A stretch of 64,000 bases of DNA from Palsa-504 sp963767565 (GCA_963767565.1 CAVYEG010000021.1:1-64000); one strand, 5' to 3'. Numbered from the stretch's first letter, positions 42,800 to 51,546 are shown. The notes: generated by a model not told the origin, from the letters alone. Translations and numbers: made by a program.

Positions 42800-43519
42800 G
42801 TGATCACCGGCGGCGCCAGCGGGATCGGCGCGGCCTGCGCGCAGCGGCTGGCCGCCGGCGGCGCCGACGTGCTGATCGCCGACCTGGACGCCGCCGCGGG
42901 CGGCGCGCTGGCCGCCCGGATCGGCGGCCGGGCCGTGGGCGCCGACCTGGCCGGCGACTTCGACGCCGCCGGGCTGGCCGGGCAGGCCGACATCCTGGTC
43001 AACTGCGCGGGCCTGCAGCACGTCGCGGCGGTCGAGGAGTTCCCGCTGGAGAAGTTCCGGCTGCTGCTGGCCGTGATGCTGGAGGCGCCGTTCCGGCTGG
43101 CCCAGGCGGCCCTGCCGCACATGTACGCCGAGGGGTTCGGCCGGATCGTCAACATCTCCTCCGTGCACGGCCTGCGTGCCTCGCCCTACAAGGCCGCCTA
43201 CGTGGCGGCCAAGCACGGCCTGGAGGGCCTGTCCAAGGTGATCGCGCTGGAGGGCGGCCCGCGCGGCGTCACCTCCAACACGGTCTGCCCGGCCTACGTC
43301 CGCACCCCGCTGGTGGAGCAGCAGATCGCCGACCAGGCCCGGATCCACGGCATCCCGGAAGAATCCGTGATCACCGACATCATGCTCACCGAGCCCGCCA
43401 TCAAGCGCCTGATCGAGCCGGACGAGGTGGCCGAGCTGGTCGCGTTCCTGTGCTCCGCCCCGGCCTCGTTCGCCAACGGCTCCTCGTTCGTCCTGGACGG
43501 CGGCTGGTCCGCCCGCTAG
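42800..43519 (+). CDS. 3-hydroxybutyrate dehydrogenase (SDR), start disturbed
   Basis: SDR oxidoreductase converting 3-hydroxybutyrate to acetoacetate with NAD. Rossmann motif ITGGASGIGAACAQRL, ILVNCAG, IVNISSVHG, catalytic YVAAK and C-terminal FVLDGGWSAR; the segment RTPLVEQQIADQARIHGIPEE is typical of 3-hydroxybutyrate dehydrogenases. An ATG at 42771 (MTSDLA...) is one base out of frame with the body. Either the protein begins at GTG 42800, losing the first half of strand 1, or a base is missing between 42771 and 42791. Tail-to-tail with the acyl-CoA dehydrogenase. Confidence 0.8.
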   Translation: MITGGASGIGAACAQRLAAGGADVLIADLDAAAGGALAARIGGRAVGADLAGDFDAAGLAGQADILVNCAGLQHVAAVEEFPLEKFRLLLAVMLEAPFRLAQAALPHMYAEGFGRIVNISSVHGLRASPYKAAYVAAKHGLEGLSKVIALEGGPRGVTSNTVCPAYVRTPLVEQQIADQARIHGIPEESVITDIMLTEPAIKRLIEPDEVAELVAFLCSAPASFANGSSFVLDGGWSAR

Positions 43520-43520
43520 C

Positions 43521-44711
43521 TCACACGAAGGCGGACAGGCCGGTGATGGCGCGGCCCACGATCAGCGTGTTGATCTCCCGGGTGCCCTCGTAGGAGTAGA
43601 TGGCCTCGGAGTCGGCCACGAACCGGCCCACCTGGTTCTCCAGCAGGATGCCGTTCCCGCCCAGCAGCTCGCGGGCCCAGCCGGTGGTCTCCCGCATCCG
43701 GACCGTGCAGAACGCCTTGGCCAGCGCGGAGTGATGATCTTCGGCCTGGTTGTCCTGCTGCAGCGCGGCCAGCCGGGCGCACAGGCAGGCCGAGGAGGTG
43801 ATGTTGGCCAGCATCCGCACCAGCAGGTCCTGGACCAGCTGGAACCCGCCGATCGGGCGGCCGAACTGCTCGCGCTGGCGGGCGTAGGCCAGCGCGTGCT
43901 CGTAGGCACCGCGGCCGCAGCCGGTGGCCATCCAGGCCACGCCGGCCCGGGTCAGCCGCAGCACCGCAGCGGTATCCCGGAACGTGTCGGCCCGCTGCAG
44001 CCGGTTGGCCTCGGGGACCCGCACGCCGTCCAGCGTGATGTGCGCGTTCTGCACCACCCGCAGCGCGATCTTGTCCTTGATCTTGACCGGCAGGAAGCCC
44101 GGCGTATCCTTCTCCACCACGAACCCCTTGACCTGGCCGTCCTCCAGCGACCGGGCCCAGATCACGGTGTAGTCGGCGAACGTCGCGTTGCCGATCCACT
44201 TCTTCTGCCCGTCCAGCACCCACTCGTCGCCGTCCCGCCGGGCCGTGGTGGTCAGCCCGCCCGCGGCGCCGGACCCGACCTCGGGCTCGGTCAGCCCGAA
44301 CGCGCCGATCTTCTCCATCCGCGCCATCTCGGGCAGCCAGCGCTGCTTCTGCTCGTCGGAGCCGCACAGGTAGATGGATCCCATGGCCAGGCCGCTGTGC
44401 ACGCCGAAGAACGTGGCGATCGACGGGTCGACCCGGGCCAGCTCCATCGAGATCATGCCGTCCAGCAGGCAGTTCCGCCCGGGGCAGCCGTAGCCCTCGT
44501 AGCCCAGGCCTGCGATGCCCAGCTGGCGCAGCCCGGGTATCAGCTCGAACGGGAACTCCTCCCGGGTCCAGTAGTGATTGATGACCGGCTGGACCGACTT
44601 CTCCATGTACTCCCTGACCCGCGCCACCAGCTGGCGGCCCGCGGGCTCGAGCGTCTGCTCGAGCAGGTAGAAGTCGGCGTCGGTGACGGCGGGCGAGCCG
44701 GAACGTGGCAT
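43521..44711 (-). CDS. Acyl-CoA dehydrogenase (glutaryl-CoA dehydrogenase-like)
   Basis: 396 aa flavoprotein oxidising acyl-CoA to enoyl-CoA. FAD/substrate motifs FGLTEPEVGSGAAGG and WIGNATFADYTVIWAR, the ARQREQFGRPIGGFQLVQ helix, and a C-terminal catalytic Glu in YSYEGTREINTLIVGRAITG. The YEGT..I..LI.GR.ITG end resembles glutaryl-CoA dehydrogenase-type members more than short-chain ones. AGGGAG precedes the ATG. Last gene of a run ligase - PHA depolymerase - acyl-CoA dehydrogenase on the minus strand, consistent with fatty-acid or polyester breakdown. Confidence 0.88.
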   Translation of the reverse strand: MPRSGSPAVTDADFYLLEQTLEPAGRQLVARVREYMEKSVQPVINHYWTREEFPFELIPGLRQLGIAGLGYEGYGCPGRNCLLDGMISMELARVDPSIATFFGVHSGLAMGSIYLCGSDEQKQRWLPEMARMEKIGAFGLTEPEVGSGAAGGLTTTARRDGDEWVLDGQKKWIGNATFADYTVIWARSLEDGQVKGFVVEKDTPGFLPVKIKDKIALRVVQNAHITLDGVRVPEANRLQRADTFRDTAAVLRLTRAGVAWMATGCGRGAYEHALAYARQREQFGRPIGGFQLVQDLLVRMLANITSSACLCARLAALQQDNQAEDHHSALAKAFCTVRMRETTGWARELLGGNGILLENQVGRFVADSEAIYSYEGTREINTLIVGRAITGLSAFV

Positions 44712-44726
44712 GCCTGTTCTCCCTTG

Positions 44727-45567
44727 CTAACGGTGCGGTCAGGAAGCCGTCCACCACCGGGGCCAGCTCGGCCGCCTCGGTCACCAGGCCCAGGTGGCCG
44801 CCGTGGTAGACGTGCAGCTGCGACCGGGGGATGAGCCGCTTCATCAGCCGCGCGTTGACCAGCGGGATGAGCGGGTCGTCGTCGCCGGCCACGATCAGCG
44901 TGGGCTGGCGCAGCAGCGGCAGGAACGGCAGGCTGGTCCAGCCCGCGCCCGCGGTGAGCTGGTACAGGTACCCGCGGGACGGCCCGACCCGGTTGCCGTG
45001 ATTCATCGTCCCGGCCGCCCCGGCGGGATCGGTGCGCGCCGACCCGCCGTAGATGCGGCCCGCCACCCGTTCCAGGTACCCGCGGTCCAGGTACCGCCGG
45101 GGCGTCACCATGTGCGCGAGCACCGAGGGCCGGGCCGGCACCATCACCGACCCGGTCGCGGTGGACACCAGCACCAGGCGGCGGCACCGGTCCCGCTGGA
45201 ACGTGGCGAAGTGCTGCGCGACCGCGCCGCCCCAGGAGATGCCCAGCACGTCGACCCGGCCGTAGCCGAGCTCGGTGAGCAGGTCCGCGACCAGGCCGCA
45301 CAGCCCGGTGAACCGGTACGGGCCCGGCGACTGGGCCGAGCCGCCCACCCCCGGCGGGTCGAACCTGATCACGTCCAGGGCCGGGTCGAGCTTGGCTACG
45401 AACGGCTCGAGCAGTTCCAGGCTGGCGCCGATGCCGTTGACGAGCAGCAGCGGCACCCGGGCAGGCGGCCCGGGCCGCAGGCCGCGCCCGCGCCGGCCCG
45501 GGCGCACCGCGACCCGCAGCTGCCGGCCGCGCACGGCCACGCTGCGCACTTCAGCGGTCGTGAACAT
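44727..45567 (-). CDS. Poly(3-hydroxyalkanoate) depolymerase-like alpha/beta hydrolase, stop codon lost
   Basis: Intracellular PHA depolymerase (PhaZ type), releasing 3-hydroxyacids from storage polyester. LLLVNGIGASLELLEPFV, DPPGVGGSAQSPGPYRF, the nucleophile elbow VDVLGISWGGAVAQHFA, RLVLVSTATGSVMVPARPSVL, LRQPTLIVAGDDDPLIPLVNARL and the catalytic-His region HVYHGGHLGLV all match the family. AGGAAC precedes ATG 45567; GTG 45669, overlapping the ligase stop, would add 34 residues. Homology ends at GFLT (44738), but the frame has no stop until 43516, running antiphase through the next gene; the end given is a TAG in another frame. Confidence 0.75.
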
Positions 45568-45665
45568 AAGTTCCTGGCGCGGCGCCGCGTACCGGGTGGT
45601 CCGGGCCGCCCAGCGCGGGCGGGCTGTCTTTCTGGCCGCCGCCCCGGCTGGCCAGCCCGGCTCGG

Positions 45666-47165
45666 TCACCCGGCCGCCTCGGGCGGCTGCACCTCGCGGC
45701 GCAGGATCTTCCCGGTCGGGCCCTTGGGCAGCGAGTCGACCAGCCATACCTGCCGTGGGTACTTGTACGCGGCCACCCGGTCCCTGGCGAACGCGCGCAG
45801 TTCGTCCGGCGTCGCGCTGGCGCCGGGCTTGAGCGCCACCGCGGCGCCCACCTCCTCGCCCAGATCCGGATGCGGGAGGCCGATCACGGCCACCTCGGCT
45901 ACGGCCGGGTGCTCGTGCAGCACTTCCTCGATCTCCCGCGGGTAGACGTTGTAGCCGCCCCGGATGATCAGGTCCTTCTTGCGGTCGACGATGTAGTAGT
46001 AGCCGTCCTCGTCCACCCGGGCCATGTCCCCGGTGCGGAACCAGCCGTCCTTGAGCGTCTCCGCCGTGGCCTCCGGCTTGTTCCAGTAGCCCTTCATCAC
46101 GTTGTGGCCGCGGATCGCGATCTCGCCGATCTCCCCGGCGGGGACCGTATTCCAGTTGTCGTCGATGAGCCGCATCTGCACGCCCTCGATCGGGGTGCCG
46201 ATCGAACCCGGCTTGCGGACCTGGTCCGGGTGATTGAACGAGGCCACCGGAGAGGTCTCGGACAGCCCGTACCCCTCCAGGATGATGCAGCCGAACTTCT
46301 CCTCGAAGCCGCGCAGGATCTCCACCGGCAGCGCGGCGCCGCCGGAGGCGCACAACCGCAGCGTCTCGGCCTGGGCCGGATCCGCCTCGGGCAGATGCAG
46401 CATCGCGGCGTACATGGTCGGCACGCCCTCGAAGACGGTCACCTGGTCGCGCTGGATGATGTCCAGCGCCTTGGCCGGGTCGAACCTGGGCAGCAGGGTC
46501 AGGGTGGCCGCCGAGGCGACCGACACGTTCAGCCCGCAGGTCAGCCCGAACACGTGGAACAGCGGCAGGCAGCCCATGATCACGTCGCCAGGCCCGGGGC
46601 CGAACAAGGTCCGCGCGGACACCTCGGCGTTGCTGACCAGCGCGGCGTGGGTGAGCTCGGCGCCCTTGGGCCGTCCCGTGGTGCCCGAGGTGTACAGGAT
46701 CACCGCATCGTCATCGTCGCCCCGTCCCGGATCGCCGGCCTCGGCGGTGAGCCCGCCGATCAACCCGGCCAGGTCCGGGGATTCGGCCGCGATCATCTGC
46801 GCCCCCGCGTCGGCGGCGCCCTTGGCCGCCTCCCCGGCCATGGCGTGCCAGGCCACCACGGCCTTGGCCCCGGAATCACCCAGGTAGTACGCCACTTCCC
46901 GGCTCTTGAGCAGCGGGTTCATCGGCACCACGACGGCCCCGGCGGCCAGCGCGCCGTAGAAGGCGATGGGGAAGGCCGGAACGTTCGGCAGCATCAGGCC
47001 CACCCGATCGCCGGGTTCGATGCCGATCGAGGCCAGCAGCGCGCCCATCCGCCCGGCTGCGGCGCGCAGGTCGGCGTAGGTCAGCACCAGCTCGTCAAGC
47101 CGCAGCGCCGGCTGATCCGGGTGCTCCGCGGCCGCCCGCTCGAGCAGGGAACTGAGATTCGTCAT
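45666..47165 (-). CDS. Fatty-acid / short-chain acyl-CoA ligase (AMP-forming)
   Basis: 499 aa ANL-family enzyme that activates a carboxylic acid via acyl-AMP to acyl-CoA. P-loop VILYTSGTTGRPKGAELTH, A5-type motif ILEGYGLSETSP, WFRTGDMARVDEDGYYYIVDRKKDLI and catalytic C-terminal Lys in LPKGPTGKILRRE are all present. Composition of the acyl pocket does not reveal chain length; the neighbours suggest hydroxy- or medium-chain acids from PHA. First gene of the minus-strand run; its stop overlaps a GTG of the depolymerase frame. Confidence 0.9.
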   Translation of the reverse strand: MTNLSSLLERAAAEHPDQPALRLDELVLTYADLRAAAGRMGALLASIGIEPGDRVGLMLPNVPAFPIAFYGALAAGAVVVPMNPLLKSREVAYYLGDSGAKAVVAWHAMAGEAAKGAADAGAQMIAAESPDLAGLIGGLTAEAGDPGRGDDDDAVILYTSGTTGRPKGAELTHAALVSNAEVSARTLFGPGPGDVIMGCLPLFHVFGLTCGLNVSVASAATLTLLPRFDPAKALDIIQRDQVTVFEGVPTMYAAMLHLPEADPAQAETLRLCASGGAALPVEILRGFEEKFGCIILEGYGLSETSPVASFNHPDQVRKPGSIGTPIEGVQMRLIDDNWNTVPAGEIGEIAIRGHNVMKGYWNKPEATAETLKDGWFRTGDMARVDEDGYYYIVDRKKDLIIRGGYNVYPREIEEVLHEHPAVAEVAVIGLPHPDLGEEVGAAVALKPGASATPDELRAFARDRVAAYKYPRQVWLVDSLPKGPTGKILRREVQPPEAAG

Positions 47166-47236
47166 CGCATCCTCCGGTCGCGCCGTTACGGCTTCACTGT
47201 GTCAGCATCTACCGGCGGCGGGGCCGGTGCCAAGCC

Positions 47237-47983
47237 TCAGCCCCGGCCGATGAACGGCATCTTCGTCGCGGTGATGGTCAGGAACTGGACATTCGCGTCC
47301 AGCGGGAGCGACGCCATGTACAGCACCGCGTCGGCCACGTGCCGGGCGTCGAAGACCGGCTCGGCGGCCACCGTGCCGTTCGCCTGGGGCACGCCGCGGC
47401 CGAACCGCTCGGTCATCTCGGTGGCCGCGTTGCCGATATCGATCTGCCCGCAGGCGATGTCGAAGGGCCGCCCGTCCAGCGACAGGGACTTGGTCAGCCC
47501 GGTCATCGCGTGCTTGGTCGCGGTGTAGCAGATGCTGCCCGGCCGCGGCGTGTGCGCCGAGATCGAGCCGTTGTTGATGATCCGGCCGCCCCGCGGATCC
47601 TGCGCCTTCATCATCCGCACCGCATGCTGGGCGCACAAGAAGGCGCCGGTCAGGTTGGTGTCCACCACCCGCTGCCAGTCGGCCAGGTCAATCTCGTCCG
47701 CCGTCCCGGCCGGGCCGAACGTGCCCGCGTTGTTCACCAGCAGGTCCAGGCGACCCCAGCGCGCGCCGACCGCGTCGAACAGGGCGGCCACCGACTCCGG
47801 CGAGGTCACGTCGGCCGGCACGGCCAGCGCGTTCCCGGCCGGGCCGCCGGCCGCCGCCGCGGTCTCGCGCAGCGCCTCGGCCCGCCGCCCGGCCAGCGCG
47901 ACCTGCCAGCCCGCGCCGAGCAGCGCCCCGGCGATGCCCCGGCCCAGCCCGGATCCCGCGCCGGTCACCACCGCCACGCCCAT
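47237..47983 (-). CDS. Short-chain dehydrogenase/reductase
   Basis: 248 aa classical SDR. NAD(P) motif VVTGAGSGLGRGIAGAL, NNAG in LDLLVNNAGTFGP, Ser in IINNGSISAHTPRPGS, catalytic YTATK (Tyr-x3-Lys). The C-terminal region (ATEMTERFGRGVPQANG, LYMASLPLDANVQFLTI) is common in actinomycete SDRs of unknown substrate. Same strand as the ligase operon but 70 bp upstream of it; probably linked to the same acyl metabolism. Confidence 0.85.
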   Translation of the reverse strand: MGVAVVTGAGSGLGRGIAGALLGAGWQVALAGRRAEALRETAAAAGGPAGNALAVPADVTSPESVAALFDAVGARWGRLDLLVNNAGTFGPAGTADEIDLADWQRVVDTNLTGAFLCAQHAVRMMKAQDPRGGRIINNGSISAHTPRPGSICYTATKHAMTGLTKSLSLDGRPFDIACGQIDIGNAATEMTERFGRGVPQANGTVAAEPVFDARHVADAVLYMASLPLDANVQFLTITATKMPFIGRG

Positions 47984-48001
47984 CGGTCCGCCTTTCCGCC
48001 C

Positions 48002-48472
48002 CTAGGGCACCACGGTGACCGGCCACCGGCCGGCCTTGACCAGCCGCACGGCCAGTGATCCCACCCACCGGTGCCCGGCCTGGGCCGACGCACCGACAAC
48101 CACGGCGTCGGCCCTGACCTCGTCGGCGACCCGGCGCAGCTCGCGATACGGATCGCCGGACGCGGTGATGAAGGTGAGGTCCACGCCCAGGTTCCCGGCC
48201 CCCTCCTCGGCCTCCCGCCGCAGGCTGGCCGCGGTCTCGTCGTGGGCTTGGTCCTGCGCGGCGATCGCGCCCGCCCCCGCGCCCGCCGACGCGCCGTACA
48301 GGGAGGACAGCTGGGCCACGTAGACGCAGACCAGGCGGGCCCTCTGCCGCCGGGCGAGCCCGGCGGCGTACGCCCCGGCCCGCATCGACGTGACGGAACC
48401 GTCGATCCCGACCAGGATGACCTTAGGCCCGTCGGTGCCCAGTTCGAAGGCGCTGCCTGCTTCCTCCGCCAC
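48002..48472 (-). CDS. Universal stress protein (UspA family)
   Basis: 156 aa from GTG 48472. VILVGIDGSVTSMRAGAYAAGLARR at the N-terminus, and at the C-terminus the ATP-binding type loop ADAVVVGASAQAGHRWVGSLAVRLVKAGRWPVTVVP, close to the G-2x-G-9x-G(S/T) pattern. Upstream longer frame lacks homology. CATAAT lies 7 nt before the GTG, fitting a leaderless transcript. Same strand as the SDR, 18 bp apart, so the two may be transcribed together. Confidence 0.8.
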   Translation of the reverse strand: MAEEAGSAFELGTDGPKVILVGIDGSVTSMRAGAYAAGLARRQRARLVCVYVAQLSSLYGASAGAGAGAIAAQDQAHDETAASLRREAEEGAGNLGVDLTFITASGDPYRELRRVADEVRADAVVVGASAQAGHRWVGSLAVRLVKAGRWPVTVVP

Positions 48473-48479
48473 AGCCGAA

Positions 48480-48485
48480 ATTATG
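48480..48485 (-). promoter_or_regulatory. -10 box (CATAAT) of the universal stress gene
   Basis: Minus-strand CATAAT, 7 nt before GTG 48472, with no ribosome site between; same geometry as other leaderless starts in the window. Confidence 0.5.
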
Positions 48486-48565
48486 CCAGAGCCGGGGCTT
48501 AGCGAATGCGGCACCCGCACGCAGGCACCTCCCATTGAGCAGCAAGCAGGCCACCGCGGTCCCCC

Positions 48566-48883
48566 CTAGCCGGTCCCGGCACGACGGAGGCGCTCGCGGG
48601 CCTCATGCTCGGAGAGCAAGACGACCGGCCGCCCGGCCGCGTGCTGGTGCTTGGCGTCGTAGGCCCGCGTCCAGACACCGGCCGCCCACGACCGCTGGAC
48701 TTCGCCCGCGCTGAACTGCCTGCCACGGGCGTCGCCGTAGGCCGCGAGGAACTGCTCGGTTTCCTCGACGGTGGCCGGCTTATCCGCGCTGACGGTCGAA
48801 TACAGCGCAGCAGCGAAGCCGGCCAGGACAGCTGCTCTCCAACGCCAATCTAGTCGCCGCACGGCATCCGCTACGACAGGCAA
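48566..48883 (-). pseudogene. Probable C-terminal remnant of an aminoglycoside-phosphotransferase-fold protein
   Basis: 105 codons: WRWRAAVLAGFAAALYSTVSADKPATVEETEQFLAAYGDARGRQFSAGEVQRSWAAGVWTRAYDAK..., ending in EHEARERLRRAG. The helical 'FL.AY...R...F...E......AG.W..AY.A' pattern is that of the last helices of APH-type kinases; the P-loop and catalytic loop are missing. ATG or GTG choice is open. It could be a free-standing small protein, but truncation is more likely. Confidence 0.4.
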
Positions 48884-48941
48884 TTGCGCCGGGTTCGCCC
48901 CAATACGGCGACGAGCCGGCGAACGGGCCGGCCGTGCCCGG

Positions 48942-48947
48942 TAGCCT
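48942..48947 (+). promoter_or_regulatory. -10 box (TAGCCT), leaderless start
   Basis: TAGCCT, 7 nt spacer, then ATG 48955; no ribosome site. Confidence 0.5.
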
Positions 48948-48954
48948 GGCCCCC

Positions 48955-49335
48955 ATGGACGAGAACCAGGCCCGCCGGATCACGGACGCGCTGCGGGATC
49001 GCGGCATCAACGCGCACCTGCGCAAGTCGGGCATCGACGCCTACTCGGTGCAGGTGCCGGCCGGCGGCGGGCGCGAGGCGCTCTGGGGGACCGAGGGCAC
49101 CACCGGCCTGGAGGCCGAGGTCCTGCTGGACGGCGACCTGGTCGGCTTCGTACCGCAGATCCCCGGTTCCGAGGACTTCGACGAGGCCCAGATCGTGGAC
49201 GCCATCGCCCGGGCCGACTACACCGAGCCGGTCGGCCGGGAACGCTCCGAGGCGCCCGCCCCCGGTCCGTCGCTGCCGCACGAGGGCGGGCTCTTCCGCC
49301 GGTTCCTCGGCGGCTTCCGCGAAGAGCCCGAGTAG
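48955..49335 (+). CDS. Small hypothetical protein upstream of exonuclease III
   Basis: 126 aa soluble protein: MDENQARRITDALRDRGINAHLRKSGIDAYSVQVP.., then acidic EDFDEAQIVDAIARADY and a tail with FRRFLGGFREEPE. Not assigned to a family. It starts leaderless and ends 4 bp before the exonuclease III gene, so both form an operon. Confidence 0.65.
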   Translation: MDENQARRITDALRDRGINAHLRKSGIDAYSVQVPAGGGREALWGTEGTTGLEAEVLLDGDLVGFVPQIPGSEDFDEAQIVDAIARADYTEPVGRERSEAPAPGPSLPHEGGLFRRFLGGFREEPE

Positions 49336-49339
49336 TCCC

Positions 49340-50158
49340 GTGCGCCTGGCCACCTGGAACGTCAACTCGGTCAAGGCCCGGCTGCCGCGGCTGCTGGCCT
49401 GGCTGGCCGAGACCGAGCCGGACGTGGTCGGCCTGCAGGAGATCAAGGTGGCCTCCGCCGCGTTCCCCGCGGCCGGGGTCACCGAACTCGGCTACGAGGT
49501 CGCCGCGCACGGCGAGGGCCGGTGGAACGGCGTCGCGCTGCTGTCGCGAGTCGGCCTGGAGCGGGTCAGCCTGGGTTTCCCCGGCGAGCCCGGGTACGAC
49601 GGCGAGCCGGCGGAGGCCCTGCTGCTCGACGAGCCCGGCCTGCGCCGGCCCGAGGCCCGCGCGGTCGGCGCCGACTGCGGCGGCGTGCGGGTCTGGTCCC
49701 TGTACGCGCCCAACGGGCGCACCCCCGACTCGGCCCACTATGCCTACAAGCTGGACTGGTACGCGGCGCTGCGCACCGCGCTGGCCGATGAGCTCAAGGA
49801 CTGGCCCGAGCTGGTGGCCTACGGCGACTTCAACGTGGCGCCCACCGATGACGACGTGTGGGACCCGGCCGTGTTCGCCCACTCCACTCACGTCACGCCG
49901 CCGGAACGGCAGGCCCTGGCCGACCTGCGGGCCCTCGGGCTGCATGACATCGTGCCCAAGCCGATGAAGGGCCCGCACCCGTTCACCTACTGGGACTACC
50001 GGGCCGGCGCCTTTCCCAAAGACCAGGGCATGCGCATCGACCTGGTGTACGCCACCCAGGCGGTCGCCGACCGGGTGACCGGCGCCTACGTGGACCGGGA
50101 GGCCCGCAAGGGCCACGGCCCGTCCGATCACGCCCCGGTAGTGGTGGACCTCAGCTGA
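49340..50158 (+). CDS. xth: Exodeoxyribonuclease III / AP endonuclease
   Basis: 272 aa of the ExoIII family, which cleaves at abasic sites and trims 3' ends in base-excision repair. Motifs: LATWNVNSVKARLPRLL, VGLQEIKV (metal Glu), VWSLYAPNGR, VAYGDFNVAP (Asp and Asn of the active site), MRIDLVYAT and the C-terminal GPSDHAPVVVDL (Asp-His pair). GTG 49340 begins right at the conserved strand. The last 8 bp overlap the convergent amidohydrolase gene. Confidence 0.92.
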   Translation: MRLATWNVNSVKARLPRLLAWLAETEPDVVGLQEIKVASAAFPAAGVTELGYEVAAHGEGRWNGVALLSRVGLERVSLGFPGEPGYDGEPAEALLLDEPGLRRPEARAVGADCGGVRVWSLYAPNGRTPDSAHYAYKLDWYAALRTALADELKDWPELVAYGDFNVAPTDDDVWDPAVFAHSTHVTPPERQALADLRALGLHDIVPKPMKGPHPFTYWDYRAGAFPKDQGMRIDLVYATQAVADRVTGAYVDREARKGHGPSDHAPVVVDLS

Positions 50159-50999
50159 GGCGCAGGATGCGCGCGGCGTTGTCGTGCAGCACCGCGGTCC
50201 TGGCCTCATCCGGCACGTCCAGCTCGTCGAACTCGGCCAGGCAGCGCTCCGGAGAGATGAACGGGTAGTCGCTGCCCCACAGGAACTGCCCGGACAGCCG
50301 CCCGCGCAGCTCGCGGATCACTTCCGGCGGGACGCGCCGCGGCGCCCAGCCGGAGATGTCGATGTACACGTTGGTCTTGTGCAGCGCCATCGCGATCAGG
50401 TCCATGTGCCAGGGCCAGCCGAAGTGCGCGGCCACCACGGTCAGGTCCGGATGCGCCGCGGCCACCGGGTCGAGCTTGAGCGGGTGCGCGAGGTCGATCC
50501 TGATGCCCTGGCCGCCGGGCTGGCGGGCGCCGATCCCGCTGGTGCCGGTGTGGAACAGGGCCAGCAGGCCGTGCCGCTGGCAGGCCGCGAAGATCGGCCA
50601 GTACTGCGGGTCGTCGGGCGCGAAGGCCTGCAGCGACGGGTGGAACTTCACCCCGCGCAGGCCGAGCGCGGCGATCTCGGCGATCTCGGCCACCGCCTGC
50701 TCGCCCTTGTGCGGGTCCACCGAGCCCAGGCCCGCGAACACGTCGGGATAGTCGCGGCACGCGGCGGCCACGGTCTCGTTCGGCACCCGCGGCCGTCCGG
50801 TCGCGGTCTCGGCGTCCCAGGCCAGCAGGACCGCCTTGACCTGCATCCGGCGGTACGCTCCGGCCAGCTCCGGCAGCGACTGCCGGTGCGCGGGCGACCG
50901 GAAGTACGCCTCGGCCGCCTCGACGTAGCCCGCCATGCTGCCGTCTAGCCAGTCCGGGGTGGGCAGATGCACATGAAAGTCAATCGCGCGCCATGACAC
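50151..50999 (-). CDS. Amidohydrolase (ACMSD/TIM-barrel type)
   Basis: 282 aa metal-dependent amidohydrolase, amidohydrolase_2 group, whose members decarboxylate or hydrolyse cyclic acids. IDFHVHLPTPDWLDG supplies the HxH metal ligands, LRGVKFHPSLQAF the conserved Lys/His, VVAAHFGWPWHMDLIAMA another His, and FLWGSDYPFISPERCLAEF the catalytic Asp. GTG 50999 is 7 nt after a TAGGGT -10 box; upstream frame is not conserved-looking. Substrate unknown. Confidence 0.85.
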   Translation of the reverse strand: MSWRAIDFHVHLPTPDWLDGSMAGYVEAAEAYFRSPAHRQSLPELAGAYRRMQVKAVLLAWDAETATGRPRVPNETVAAACRDYPDVFAGLGSVDPHKGEQAVAEIAEIAALGLRGVKFHPSLQAFAPDDPQYWPIFAACQRHGLLALFHTGTSGIGARQPGGQGIRIDLAHPLKLDPVAAAHPDLTVVAAHFGWPWHMDLIAMALHKTNVYIDISGWAPRRVPPEVIRELRGRLSGQFLWGSDYPFISPERCLAEFDELDVPDEARTAVLHDNAARILRLS

Positions 51000-51006
51000 C
51001 CGACCT

Positions 51007-51012
51007 ACCCTA
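51007..51012 (-). promoter_or_regulatory. -10 box (TAGGGT), leaderless start
   Basis: Minus-strand TAGGGT with a 7-nt spacer to GTG 50999, no ribosome site between them. Confidence 0.55.
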
Positions 51013-51037
51013 ATCGCCGCCTGGCCGCCGCGGGCCG

Positions 51038-51397
51038 TCAGCCCCGGTCGATGCCCTGGCTCTCCAGGTAACGAGCCGCGACCGTCTTGGGCACCACCAT
51101 GCACCAGGCGTCGATGAGCAGTTCGCGCAGCTCTTCGGCGTCCAGCACCGGCAGCGCGGCCCGGACCCAGTGATACCGCTCGTCGCTGCGCAGCGGCATC
51201 ATGAACTTGTCCGGCTCGCTGGCCACCAGCGCGGCCCGCTCATCCTTGGGGAAGCCGAACCCGAGCCGCTCCTCGTCGGCCGAGACCGCGGCGTACACCA
51301 GTCGGCCGACCCGGAACTTGATGCTGCCGCGGATCAGGTGCTCGGTCGTGCGCGGCAGCGACATCGCGATGGCGCGCACGTCCTCGATGCTGGCCAC
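51038..51397 (-). CDS. MmcQ/YjbR family protein
   Basis: 119 aa with the MmcQ/YjbR CyaY-like DNA-binding fold signature: DVRAIAMSLPRTTEHLIRGSIKFRVG, LGFGFPKDERAAL, DKFMMPLRSDERYHWVRAALPVLDAEELRELLIDAW. Small family of uncertain role, often annotated as DNA-binding. GTG 51397 is the likely start. Same strand as the amidohydrolase, 38 bp upstream of it. Confidence 0.75.
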   Translation of the reverse strand: MASIEDVRAIAMSLPRTTEHLIRGSIKFRVGRLVYAAVSADEERLGFGFPKDERAALVASEPDKFMMPLRSDERYHWVRAALPVLDAEELRELLIDAWCMVVPKTVAARYLESQGIDRG

Positions 51398-51546
51398 GGC
51401 AGGCTACTGGCCGGCCGGCGGCTCTACCCGGGGGACGGACACTCGGCCAGCTTAACCCGCACTGGTGATCAGGCTTAGTTCACCAGGACTACGCTTAATC
51501 ACGGTGCTTCCGTTGTTTAGGGAGCCGGGTAAAAAGGGGCTTTCAA

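Noticed and set aside
43516..46353. Single 945-residue protein joining depolymerase and downstream sequence
   Set aside because: Only the 44.7-45.6 kb part is protein-like; the rest is out of phase with two clear genes. Treated as a lost stop codon instead.
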